A DNA stretch of 64,000 bases. Source: Culex pipiens pallens. Its lineage: Eukaryota; Arthropoda; Insecta; Diptera; Culicidae. Shown one piece after another: positions 22,321 to 33,881 of the stretch (the stretch's first letter is position 1; every line of letters starts with the position of its first letter). Made by a program: the position numbers and the translations under genes. Location of the stretch: positions 182,620,034 through 182,684,033 of the forward strand of contig NC_068939.1 of assembly GCF_016801865.2 (NCBI RefSeq), read 5' to 3'. The notes below the pieces were generated by a model. The model ran no database searches. It had not been told where the DNA came from and saw only the letters and a program-made list of their open reading frames with translations.

Positions 22321-24443
22321 TATGGGAATGGGGAGTTTAGGAGGTGGGTGGGTTTTTAATGTGGATGGGTTGGGTTAGGGTTTGTTTAGTAGGGTGAGAG
22401 ATGAAGTGTGCAATATAGTGATTATGGGGGGTAAAAGAATTAAGGGGTAGGTTTGGTGGGAAGGAGGTAAGTATTATGTTATAGGGTAATGTTTTTGTAA
22501 TAGCAATATGGGGTGTGTTTTTGGGAATGGGGTTGGGTTTTGGTGTTTGGGGTAATGGAGTGGGATATGGGGGGGGGGGAGGGATTTTTTGGGGGGGAAT
22601 TTTGTTAAGTTTTGGGGGGTATTTTTTAGATTATAGTTTTGGTATGGTGGTGGATTAGATAAGTTTTTTTGTATTTTTGATGGTATGTATAGGGGGGGAG
22701 GGATTTTGGGGGTTGTATGAGATGTTAGGGGTGTTATTGGTGGTGAATGGGTGTTGGTTTAAGGTTTGTTTGGTAGGTGTGGGGTTGAAATGTATGAATT
22801 GGGTTTTGGGGGATTTGTATTTAGGTGAGTTTGGGGTAGTATGGGAGGTTTTTGTGGGAGTTAGTTATTGATTGGTAAGATTTGTGTTTGAATTTTTAAT
22901 GATTTTTAAGTGGGGGGATTATGGGGTGGGGGTTTTAAGAGGTTAGGATATTGTGGGTAGGTGGTATTGGGATTGTGGTGTAGGGGTGGGTTTTGGGGAG
23001 TGTTGATGGAAAGTGGAGGGGGGGTTTTGGGGGTAGGGTTGATAGGGGATTTTTTTATGGGATGGTTTGTGGGGGGTGGGGGGTGGTGTGGAGAATGAAG
23101 ATGGGGAGGGTGAGGGGGTTATGAGGTAGTGGGATATTTTTGGGGTTAGTTTTTTTTGAGGGAGATAAGGATTTGGGTAGGGGTTTAGGTTTTTGATTTT
23201 TTGAGATGTTTGTTGGGGGGGGGAGGAGTGGGGTGGGGGAGTGTTTAGAGATGTTGGGTTTGGGGGAGGGTTTGGGGGTTGTGTAAGGTTGTGGTATGTT
23301 GGGGGTGTTGGTGATTTGGTGGGTTTGTTGGGGTTGGATGGGGGGTTGTGGGTGGGGGGGATTGTTTTGTTGTTTGGGTTTTGTGGGATTGTTATTGTTG
23401 GGTGATTGGGTTTGTTTGGTTTGTGGGGGTTTTGGGTGTTGGGGTTGTGGTGGTGGGGAGTTGGTGTTGGGGGTTTGGTTTGGGTTGTTTGTGGGTTGGG
23501 TTGTTGGTTTGTGTGGGTGGTTGGGTGGTGTGTTTGGTGGGTGGGATTGTATGGTTTATTTGGTGGGGTTGGTTGGGTGGTTGGGTTTGGTGGGGGTTGG
23601 GTGTGGGTTGGGGGTGTGTTGTGGGGGGGGGTTGGTTGGGGTGTTTGGTTGGGGTTGTTGGGTGGGATTTGGGGTTTTGTGTTGGGGTGTTAGTGGTGTG
23701 GGGTTGTGTGGGTGTTGGGTGTTGGTGGTTGGGTTGTGGGGTGGGGTTGTGGTTGGGGGTTTGGGTTGGGGGTGGTTGGGTTTGGTGTGGGGGTTGGTTG
23801 GTGGGTGGGTGTTGGGTGGGTGTTGGGTTGGGGGTGGGGTTGTGGGTGTTGGGTGGTTGGGTGGGGGTGTTGGGTGGTTGTTGGTTTGGTGGTGGGGGTT
23901 TGGTGTTGGTGGTTTTGGTTTGTTGGTGGTTTGTGTTGGTTGGTTTGGTGGGTTTGGGGTGTTGGTTGTTTGGTGGGTTGTGGTGGGGTGTTGGTTGTGT
24001 GGGTGGGTTTGGTGGTTGTGGGTTTGGGGGGGGTGTGGGGTGGGGGGTGGGTTTGTGGGGTTGTGGTGTGTTGTGGTGGGTTGGTGTGGTGGTTGGTGGG
24101 TGGGGGTGTGTGGTGGGTTGGGGTGTGGGGTTGGGGTGGTGGTTGGGGGTTTGGGTTTGGTGTGTGTTTGTGTTTGGTGGTGTGGGGTGGGGTTGGTTGT
24201 TGTGGGTTGTGTTTTGTGGTTTGGTTTGGTGGGGTTTGTGGTTTTGGGGGGTTGGTGGTTTGTGTGGGGGGTGTTGGTGGGTTTGTTGGGTTTGGTGGGT
24301 GTGGGTGGTTTTTGTTTGTGTGGGTGTGGTGGTTGTGGGGTGTGGGTGTGGTGGTTGGGGTGTTTGTGTGGATGTGGTTGATGTTTGGTGTTGGTGTTTT
24401 GTTGGTTTTATTATTGTGGGGTGGGGTGTGGATTTTGAATGTA
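22321..24443 (+). other. G/T block almost devoid of C
   Basis: By eye only two C bases (22411 and 22504) occur on the + strand from 22321 to 24443, and none from 22505 to 24443. A bases are moderately common up to about 23280 and then become rare, leaving nearly pure G and T. It is not a tandem repeat: runs of G and T vary irregularly. The 361-, 371- and 270-codon frames here (23296-24518) contain almost only Gly, Val, Leu, Trp, Cys and Phe and are compositional artefacts. The many GGG runs would permit G-quadruplexes. It may be real keto-skewed DNA or an assembly or base-calling artefact. Confidence 0.9.
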
Positions 24444-25066
24444 CAAAATTCTGTACAGAGTAAATCCTTTCTGTCGGTAGCCCTCAGATGTAATTTCCCC
24501 CTGCTCGGGATCCGGTGACTTCACCGTTGTCACTACAACTGACCATCATCGTTGGACACCGACCAGCCGCCCGTCGGCGGCAATTGGATACTTCCCATTA
24601 GCCTTTTCCGTTGTTCCGGTCCCAAACAGATTGTTATTCGGCAGTAAACTTGAACGCCCATAACCATGACCATAACAAATTTCCAATCCATAAAGCTGTT
24701 TGATTTTTTGGCAAAGCGTAAAATTTTATGCCTTTTCCCATATCACATATCAGCTTTTCGCTTTGGGGCCCCACCCTTCCCTCGTTGTGGACGCCCGGGT
24801 GGTGGTCCTTTCTTGGACCGGACAACACCGCAAGACACAGGACACAGGCCTTTCGGGATAATCTGTTGGTCTACCGCCGCTTCGGTAGTCATCTTCTCAA
24901 AGCAAGCCTATGTTACCTTATATTCTTGGGAACGGCTGGCCGAACCGAAAGTCGAACAGGAAATTAAACATCTGATGTGCCTGTCATAAAGTAGAACCTT
25001 ATTTTGTGGCTAGTTGGGCTCGAGGGGTAGGGTGTCCGAAAATTATTTACAATTTTCACATTTCAA
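24444..25066. other. Normal-composition DNA, no gene assigned
   Basis: Composition returns abruptly to normal at about 24440. The stretch is non-repetitive with GC-moderate parts. A 107-codon frame at 24666-24989 has no recognisable domain. Confidence 0.4.
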
Positions 25067-25474
25067 AATGTTCAATGTTCAATGTTCAATGTTCAATGTT
25101 CAATGTTCAATGTTCAATGTTCAATGTTCAATGTTCAATGTTCAATGTTCAATGATCAATGATCAATGTTCAATGTTCAATGTTCAATGTTCAATGTTCA
25201 ATGTTCAATGTTCAATGTTCAATGTTCAATGTTCAATGTTCAATGTTCAATGTTCAATGTTCAATGTTCAATGTTCAATGATCAATGTTCAATGTTCAAT
25301 GTTCAATGTTCAATGTTCAATGTTCAATGTTCAATGTTCAATGTTCAATGTTCAATGTTCAATGTTCAATGTTCAATGTTCAATGTTCAATGTTCAATGT
25401 TCAATGTTCAATGTTCAATGTTCAATGTTCAATGTTCAATGTTCAATGTTCAATGTTCAATGTTCAATGTTCAC
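25067..25474 (+). repeat. 7-bp satellite, unit ATGTTCA
   Basis: About 58 copies of ATGTTCA, with a few T-to-A changes giving ATGATCA near 25150-25165 and 25279. Three units make 21 nt without a stop, which produces the repetitive MFNVQCS frame over 25014-25556. That frame should not be read as a gene. Confidence 0.97.
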
Positions 25475-28137
25475 TTGTTTATTTTTCAACTTTTTCACTT
25501 TTATTCTTTTGCTCACTTTTGTTCACTTGTTTCCTTTTTTTGACGTTCAAAAGTAGATTTTCTTCCTCTAGATACATTCCGAGGGTCACCCTACCCGTTG
25601 TAAGGATCAAACTTTGAAAACTGCCTACGACCGCAGAGAGCGGCTCTACCAGCCCCGACCCTGGCGGTTGAGCCCGAGAGGTGAAAAGTCTGAGTGGTAA
25701 TTAATTTTTGATTTGTTGATCGTTAATTTCCATTGTTTAACCTAAATACGCTCAACACTATGGTTCACCATGGTTAGGGTAGTGGAGGGGCCACCCTTGC
25801 TGCAAGGCTTGATAGATTGTGGTTCCACCGTCAGTCGTCGTTGTCGGGTCTTGGCGTTGGCCAAGTGGGGTGGGCAAAAACTAGGACGTGCAGATAATGG
25901 CAGCAATAATTGTCAGACAGCAGCAGCTGACGGTGATTGATGGGTGCAAAAAGGCACGGGATGTTTGTGGTGAGGAGACGGGTGGGGAAAGCTTTTTCCG
26001 GGATTTGTGTACATTACGACCCCTGCCAGGTTGCGTAAGTTGAAAAATAATCTTCGCATAGTTACTGTAAAATTTATGTGGTGAAATTGGTTGCAAAATT
26101 GGGGCTGCAAAATTTAAAATGTTTATTATCAAATTTTTCTTTTTCAATTATTAAATGTTTCTACGATCTGAAGAACCTGAATATCCCTTTCAACTAGTGT
26201 CACTCTTTTGTCATCAGGGTGAACATTTCATTTTTTCCTACCCTCTTTCTCTCTCCATGACAATAAGGAAACTGCATCGACAGCTCCCCGAAGAACAAAG
26301 GGCCCTTCAGAAACTATGCGAACGTAATTCATAACTCACCAAGGAATGCAACCAAGGAGAGAAAAAAATCTCCTCCTCAAAGGAGCATCCTCACTGTCCA
26401 CATGGCAACATCCGGGAAAATGGTCAAGACAAAACGGATTTTTTTTTCGTAAAACCCTTGCATTTTTATGTTGGCCATGGTGCGCTGTCCTTTTGTTGAG
26501 ATTGCCTTTGAAGAAGAGCTGACGGCAATTCTGAAGGGAATTTCAAGAAATAGTGGCAGAAAGAACAAAAACAGCATTAGGTGACGGTGATGATAATGAA
26601 ATTGTTCATTCTTTTTTAAACTACATTGTTTTGGCGTATGACGTGAGAACTTTTTTTTTATTTATAGAATAAATTATACATTATTTTCAGCAACTGTAAG
26701 TAATCAATTTATTTATAATTCACTTAGTTTATATGTAAGGTTTGTGAGCTTTAATGTTGCCCTTTGTCAAAAGAAGCCATTTGGCATAATTAGTTTCAAA
26801 CAATGTGAGTATTTAACACAAAATAAAAAAAAAAAATATTTAAATAATATTTACAATTCTAGTTTAACGTACGCAAAATTTAAACAAATAAAAAACAATA
26901 AATTTTGAAATGCTTCCTGATTTTTTGGGAATATTTTGAGGTGGGTGTTGAGACAGGCGGGAAGGTGCTACTCCGGGCACCGTTTTCGTGAGCAGGGCGA
27001 AATAAAATTCTTTTATTTCACACATTCTACAAAACTGTAATTTATTAAATAAAATTATTACAATCAGAACGTTCACAATTCAACAATAAACTTACAATTA
27101 TGGTGTCTTTTCGCAGCTGACCTGTCCAGCTGCGCCCGTGCTCCCGCTTGCTCAGATTGTTTTGATTCTTCTAATCGTTTGCCAAGCGACAGCACGGGCA
27201 CCAGTCAAACAAAACAAACACTAACACTGACGTAGAATGAGGGGATTGCTTCGGCCGTATTTGGGACGTGCTCCGTCGCAACAGTGGGTGTGTGGCAAAA
27301 CTTGACTATTACAAGAACTTTTATTTTTTATGAAAAAATTGATTTTTTGATGAAAAAAAAGTATTGTCAAACAATACAAGTTTTTCTAAACGTTACTTGA
27401 TAAGCCTTTACTTTTTAACTCGTTATATTTCGGAAATATGGGTTCGATTTCCAATTTTTGAAAAAAAAAAAAAACTTTGATGAATTTTGTTTCTTTTTGT
27501 TTCTCTTTTCATTAAAATAATTCTCGTTAAGAATCAAGAGTGACATTTTGAAATGGCTTACAACACTCATTTCTGTTTTTTTTTAGGTTGAGCTTGGTTT
27601 TTAAAATAAATAATAATATTTTTTATTGAAAAGTGCAATTTTAAATGCTTCATTTTTTAACAATGAATATCAAACCAATAGTTTTCGAGATATCGTGAAC
27701 GTCAAGAGGCTTTACTTTACATCAGCAGTCCGACTAAAAAAGTGTACAGAAACAAAACTTTAGGAAATTCTATCAGCTTTTCGAAAATATTTTTGGAAGG
27801 GGTGTTTTTCCTTTCTAAAACTGTTTTAAATTGCAAATATGAACATTTTTGAGAAAAAAAATAACCTAAGTTATCCGTAAAATAAAAAAAACAGCGCATC
27901 TTATCAATAATGAATTCATTTTGAATGAATACTTAATTTTGCATCTAAAAATAACGATTTTTATATTTTGTTGGCAACATTTCCGTGTTTACTCAATGTG
28001 AAATAGAGGTTTTCTAAGTGTAACCCTAATTACGTCAAATATTCAAATGCCGATACCTCACCAAATAATGGCCAAATTTGCAATGATAAATAAGTTCTAC
28101 TAATTATTTATCTTATTCTGGGATGACAAAACGATAT
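25475..28137. other. Unassigned DNA
   Basis: A GC-moderate, non-repetitive stretch (about 25590-26580) and a short GC-rich patch at about 27105-27300 lie in otherwise AT-rich sequence. No splice-linked open frame stood out. Minus-strand frames at 25881-26147 and 26377-26577 have no domain. Confidence 0.4.
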
Positions 28138-28478
28138 ACTTGTCAGATTTTTTCTGCGCGAGTCGTACAACGACGAGTGCTGAGAAAAACAAGTTTTGCA
28201 ACGAGTCGCTAACAATTTTTTTTTGCAATTCCGATAAACGCTTTTTGAATGGAATTTTATGTCAAACATCCACGTGTTAAGTAAACTCACCATTCAAAAC
28301 AAAAAATACTGAAAAATGTTACTTTTCGAATTTAAACATTTCAGCACCTATTCCAGTGTTGAAAAGTGAACTTGGTGTTAATTTTCTATTCTGTTATTTT
28401 TGGTAGAGAAAAGTAGGCCGTTTTGTCGCTTGAGAATGACAGAAAAAGTAAGTAGTTTCACTACGGAATTGCAAAAAA
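28138..28478 (+). mobile_element. Interspersed repeat, copy 1 (GACGAGTGCTG family)
   Basis: Aligns over its length with 56965-57351. Shared landmarks are GACGAGTGCTGA, CAAGTTTTGCAACGAGT, TTCTGTTATTTTTGGTA, GAGAATGACAG or AAGAATGACAG, and AAGTAAGTAGTTTCAC. The right end reads GGAATTGCAAAAA and an inner TTTTTTGCAATTCCG is its complement, so the family has inverted subterminal motifs. No coding capacity. Confidence 0.7.
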
Positions 28479-29825
28479 GCTTTTCAGTATTCCTTTGACT
28501 GCTGAAAAGTTCAATCTTTCGTTACATGAATCGAAAAGTAATATTTTTCAATATTGTTTATCAGTTTTACAATTAACGTTCACTCGGAAAACCTTGTTCG
28601 ATTAATGTACAACTCGTAATGAAAAAATCTTCTTTTGCAACTTGTTTCATAAAATACTTTAAAAAATCAACTTTTCGAACATGAAAATGACATATTTTTG
28701 GGCATACCTTAAAAAATGACCAAAAAAATACTGGTTAAAAGAAAAATTAAAACATATTTTGAACTCAAATGTTATTGTTAACACCACCTCAATGAGATAA
28801 TTAATTAAAATTTCTAATGATTTAATTTTTGCCTGACCATCACAGTAAAATATATCGTAATATTAAATTAAGGAATTGGTACATTATACTTTTGAAGATA
28901 AATAATAAATTTTATGCCACTTTGTAAACTAAAATAGGATTAAAAAATATATTGGTAAAGTTCAAATTGGATATTGTACATATGTTGATTTGGACAGAGG
29001 AACAAACAAAAAGAACACAAAAGCATGTAACAAATAAAAAATACAAAAAGTCAATACGTCAAATCGTCGAAATCCCAAATTTGGTAGCTTAATTAGAATC
29101 TAATGGATGTGTTGTTCAACTTGTCAGTAGCAACATCCTCTCTTAATTGAAAAGCCATAAAAATTCACCACAATCTGTCAGCATGTGATTTGACATAATG
29201 AGGCCATCGCGGAGTGCAGCATGCATTTTCGCACAGCACACCACTCGTTGATGTTGTGTCATTCGGTTTTCTTTTTCCACTGCAATCGGAAACTAACAGA
29301 CGAAAAAAAAAATCCAAACCCAAATGTTTCCCCTCGTGAAAGCAAATCAATCTTCCCCTGTTTGCCTGTTGACATTGATGGGCCATGTTTTTTTTGGGGT
29401 GGGTTAGTCCGCATCGACAAATGCCCAAATTTGCATGTGATGCTGTTAAATGACAGTTATTTTCTAGTTTTGTTGATTTTTCAAATGAATGAACTTTTTA
29501 AAAATTTCATTGCGATTCAATTTTAACACAATTTTTTTAGAAATATTTAACCAAACTTCAGGAAACCTCACTGTACGTGCAAAAAAGCATCACATATCAC
29601 ATAGCATGACAATATTCACTCACGTCGGACGTCACAGAAAGATGTGACACGTTTTGCCATGTTCGCTGTGCTTGTTTGAATGAATGGTTTTTCTCTCCTA
29701 GGGTCGTACGCTAATGTCAACAAGCCACTCAAAGAGCGAGTCGTGATTTGTCTCATCATCTGTAGAGGGAAATGAAATGGTGCAGAATTGGATATTACGA
29801 GTACCATCAATTGGTTGACGTTTAC
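28479..29825. other. Unassigned AT-rich DNA
   Basis: Mostly AT-rich. The interval 29160-29450 is less so but shows only short overlapping frames on both strands. Confidence 0.45.
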
Positions 29826-30133
29826 TTAAGGGGATACATACATGTAGAAAATCCAAAAAATCATATTACAAAAAATTCATTAAATCCACTAAATAGATGA
29901 TTATAAATCCCTCCTAAAAGTTTCATGCAAATATTTCGTGACTAAACTGAGTAAGAGACGATTTAAGTTCACAATTTTGCCATGTGCAAAGCGAACTGTC
30001 AAACTTTGTGAACGTTTTGCCTTCCTCACTGAGGTAAGGCTATAATCCTGCTCTGAAAATGAACTTTTGATTAAAAGCTCCTAGACCCACCTTCATGTAT
30101 ACATATCGACTCAGAATCGAAAACTGAACAAAT

Positions 30134-30196
30134 GTCTGTGTGTGTGTATGTGTGTGTGTGTATGTGTGTGTGTATGTGTGTGTATGTATGTATGTG
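30134..30196 (+). repeat. TG-type microsatellite
   Basis: TGTGTGTGTATG-type units, the inverted counterpart of the CA-type run at 18497-18578. Confidence 0.9.
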
Positions 30197-30356
30197 ACCA
30201 AAATTCTCACTGAGTTTTCTCAGCACTGGCTGAACCGATTTTGACCAAACCAGTTGCATTCGACTTGGTTTAGGGTCCCATACATCGCTATTGAATTGTT
30301 TGAAGTTTCGATAAGTAGTTCAAAAGTTATGTATAAAAATGTGTTTTCACAAATTT

Positions 30357-31828
30357 CCGGATCTCAATTATATGCATGTAAACGATGTCCGGATCCATCA
30401 TCCGACCCATCGTTGGTTAGGTAATTGAAAGGGCTTTCCAATGAGTCCAAATCATTGATGATCTGGCAACCCTGTCTCGAGTTATTACCACATAAGTGAT
30501 ATTTATGTACTTTTTTGAAGCCGGATCTCACTTAAATGTATGTAAACGATGTCCTGATCCATCATCTGACCCATCGTTGGTTAGGTAATTGAAAGGCCTA
30601 TCCAATGAGTACAAAACATTGAAGATCTGGCAACCCTGCCTCGAGTTATTACCACATAAGTGATATTTATGTACTTTTTTGAAGCCGGATCTCACTTAAA
30701 TGTATGTAAACGATGTCCGGATCCATCATCCGACCCATCGTTGGTTAGGCAATTGAAAGGGCTTTCCAAAGAGTCCAAAACATTGAAGATCTGGCAACCC
30801 TGTCTCGAGTTATTACCACATAAGTGATATTTATGTACTTTTTTGAAGCCGGATCTCACTTAAATGTATGTAAACGATGTCCTGATCCATCATCTGACCC
30901 ATCGTTGGTTAGGTAATTGAAAGGCCTATCCAATGAGTACAAAACATTGAAGATCTGGCAACCCTGCCTCGAGTTATTACCACATAAGTGATATTTATGT
31001 ACTTTTTTGAAGCCGGATCTCACTTAAATGTATGTAAACGATGTCCTGATCCATCATCCGACCCATCGTTGGTTAGGCAATTGAAAGGGCTTTCCAAAGA
31101 GTCCAAAACATTGAAGATCTGGCAACCCTGTCTCGAGTTATTACCACATAAGTGATATTTATGTACTTTTTTGAAGCCGGATCTCACTTAAATGTATGTA
31201 AACGATGTCCGGATCCATCATCCGACCCATCGTTGGTTAGGCAATTGAAAGGGCTTTCCAAAGAGTCCAAAACATTGAAGATCTGGCAACCCTGTCTCGA
31301 GTTATTACCACATAAGTGATATTTATGTACTTTTTTGAAGCCGGATCTCACTTAAATGTATGTAAACGATGTCCGGATCCATCATCCGACCCATCGTTGG
31401 TTAGGCAATTGAAAGGGCTTTCCAAGGAGTCAAAAACATTGAAGATCTGGCAACCCTGTCTCGTGTTATTACCACTTCAGTGAAATTTATGTACTTTTTG
31501 AAGCCGGATCTCATTTAAATGTATGTAAACGATGTCCGGATCCATCATCCGACCCATCGTTGGTTAGGCAATTGAAAGGGCTTTCCAAAGAGTCCAAAAC
31601 ATTGAAGATCTGGCAACCCTGTCTCGAGTTATTACCACATAAGTGATATTTATGTACTTTTTTGAAGCCGGATCTCACTTAAATGTATGTAAACGATGTC
31701 CGGATCCATCATCCGACCCATCGTTGGTTAGGCAATTGAAAGGGCTTTCCAAAGAGTCAAAAACATTGAAGATCTGGCATCCCTGTCTCGAGTTATTACC
31801 ACATAAGTTATATCTGTGTTCTTTTTTT
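30357..31828 (-). repeat. 164-bp satellite, nine units
   Basis: The landmark CCGGATCT recurs at 30357, 30521, 30685, 30849, 31013, 31177, 31341, 31504 and 31668, so the spacing is 164 bp except for one 163-bp unit. Units at 30521 and 30849 share private changes (CCTGATCC, GGCCTATCC, CCCTGCCTCG), indicating a 328-bp duplication. The subfamily differs from that at 14887-18330 (GTGGTAATAACTCGAG in place of GTGGCCATATCTCGAG). Confidence 0.93.
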
Positions 31829-32416
31829 CTGGATCTAAAAAAATGCTGAAATGTGTGTCCCAACCACTCATATTACCCATTTTTGGTAAAAAGTGAGGAA
31901 GGCATCAACCACATAGGTGGATTAAGTTAGTTTTTCTCTAAACACCGAGTTGATTTACGGGTGCCACGATATCTCGAGATGAGTTGGACCAAATAGGCTG
32001 AAATTTTGGGTGAAGACTCGCAAGACATATCCCGTGTGCATGACGAAGTCCGATTAAAAGTCGATTTTTTATATGAAAAACATAATATTTCTATCTGTTT
32101 TAAAAATTAAGTTTTTGAGAATTGGCCTTCGTCATGCACACAGGACCGGTTTAACGAGTCTTCACCAAAATTTTGAGCCGATTTGATCAATTCAGTGTTG
32201 AGATATCGTGGCACCCGTTTTTGGAAACTGCTAACTTCAAATATAGATTCAAATATAGATCTCAGCAACGATGCAACCAAATGTCTTCAAATTTGTTTTG
32301 TTAACAAATGAAAATGTATATTTAAATACCCGGAAAACAGATTTAAAAAAAGTTCAAATTTGTGTTCATACCAACCTTTGACATTTTTGCCGATTTACAT
32401 GTATGTAACCCCTTAA

Positions 32417-32948
32417 AATGGCAAAAACTGCAATAATTAACACGATAAAATTTACTATGCAAAAAAATAAACAAGTTTAGAAAATTACAAGTCTTGAAAA
32501 TTAATTTGTGGAAAAAAAATTGCTTCAAGTCCAATTATCCATGACATAAACGGCTTCCATTCTTCAACAAACTGCAAACGAAGATTAAAGTGAACAAGAG
32601 AGAAGAAAAGTGGGGAAAAAGGTGCAGGTGGTTATGTTACACATGACCAGTATGACAAAGAACTTTGCTAGATGATTGTTGAAATTTTCGATTAGAACGT
32701 CCGATCCAAATTTCCCCATGATTCCCTTATAATTACACAAGACAACTCTTTTGTGGTCTATTTCGTGGCTCTGAAACAGGCTGTTTGATTTGTAAAGTTT
32801 TAAGGCATAATATCAACGTCCTATCGAACTAAGGGGATGAAAATTGCAAGTGGAGCTGAACTGCCCTATTCAGGGCTCTAATTGATTACGAAATAGTTAT
32901 TCTAAATTTCCAGAAACAGATTTCAGAAGTTTAACAGTCATTTTTCCC
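32417..32948. other. Unassigned AT-rich DNA
   Basis: No gene, repeat or boundary recognised between the TTAA element and the minisatellite. Confidence 0.5.
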
Positions 32949-33881
32949 CAACTCTTATGGTTTGGCAAATGTCCCCCCATCGGAACATCCCCGGGGCGTC
33001 CGGCCACTCCGGATTGTGGCCACTACTGCTGAAATATCAAATTTCATGTCCAGTATCAAAATCCATAAAGTTTGATACCCATATTGTACCAACTCTTATG
33101 GTTCGGCAAATGTCCCCCTATCGGAAAATCCCCGGGGCCTCCGGCCACTCCGGATTGTGGCCACTACTGCCGAAATGTCAAATTTCATGTGCAGTATCAA
33201 AAACCCTACAGTTTGATACCCATATTGCCCCAACTCTTATGGTTCCGCAAATGTCCCCCCATCGGAACATCCGCGGGGCCTCCGGCCACTCCGGATTGTG
33301 GCCACTACTGCCGAAATGTCAAATTTCATATCCAGTATCAAAAACCCTAAAGTTTGATACCCATATTGCCCCAACTCTTATGGTTCCGCAAATGTCCCCC
33401 CATCGGAACATCCGCGGGGCCTCCGGCCACTCCAGGTGGTGGCCACTACTGCCGAAATGTCAAATTTCATATCCAGTATCAAAAACCCTAAAGTTTGATA
33501 CCCATATTGCCCCAACTCTTATGGTTCGGCAAATGTCCCCCCATCGGAACATCCCCGGGGCCTCCGGCCACTCCAGGTGGTGGCCACTACTGCCAAAATG
33601 TCAAATTTTATGTCCAGTATCAAAAACCCTAAAGTTTGATACCCATATTGCCCCAACTCTTATGGTTCCGCAAATGTCCCCCCATCGGAACATCCGCGGG
33701 GCCTCCGGCCACTCCGGATTGTGGCCACTACTGCCGAAATGTCCAATTTCATATCCAGTATCAAAAACCCTAAAGTTTGATACCCATATTGCCCCAACTC
33801 TTATGGTTCGGCAAATGTCCCCCCATCAGAACATCCCCGGGGCCTCCGGCCACTCCAGGTGGTGGCCACTACTGCCGAAAT
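32949..33881 (+). repeat. 141-bp minisatellite, 6.6 units, frame-preserving
   Basis: CAACTCTTATGG starts at 32949, 33090, 33231, 33372, 33513, 33654 and 33795, always 141 bp apart. The unit is GC-rich, with TCCCCGGGGCCTCCGGCCAC and a CCGCGGGG variant. Because 141 is 47 codons, one + frame stays open through all units (32957-34006, 349 codons) as a 47-residue peptide repeat containing GASGHSG and WPLLPKC. There is no recognised domain, start context or splice support, so I treat the frame as a consequence of the period. Confidence 0.9.

Larger units (their letters stand above)
30019..31930 (-). mobile_element. Element with 164-bp-repeat core, copy 2, nested
   Basis: Inverted relative of 14814-18696. 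It starts GCCTTCCTCACTGAGGTAAG and ends CCACATAGGTGGATTAAG then TTAG, with nine 164-bp units and the matching microsatellite. T-runs border both sides. Copy 1 of the TTAA element supplies the empty site, which fixes the insertion point to a run of three T bases. The array is much shorter than in the other copy. Confidence 0.85.
29826..32416. mobile_element. TTAA-flanked element, copy 2, interrupted
   Basis: Bounded by TTAA (29826-29829 and 32413-32416) with ends GGGGATACATACATGTA and the complement of GGGGTTACATACATGTAAA. It runs opposite to copy 1 at 2349-3056. Removing the nested element at 30019-31930 leaves about 680 bp that align with copy 1 on both sides of the break: CTGTCAAACTTTGTGA before it and CTCTAAACACCGA after it. 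This copy therefore predates the nested insertion. Confidence 0.85.

Noticed and set aside
22321..24443. Telomeric repeat
   Set aside because: No regular short period was found, and Diptera generally lack telomerase-type G-rich telomeres.
23296..24518. 361-, 371- and 270-codon plus-strand frames
   Set aside because: The sequence is almost only G and T, so stop codons are very rare; three overlapping frames are open at once and the peptides have no normal composition.
25014..25617. 180-, 125- and 110-codon frames of MFNVQCS repeats
   Set aside because: Products of the 7-bp satellite, open in all three phases.
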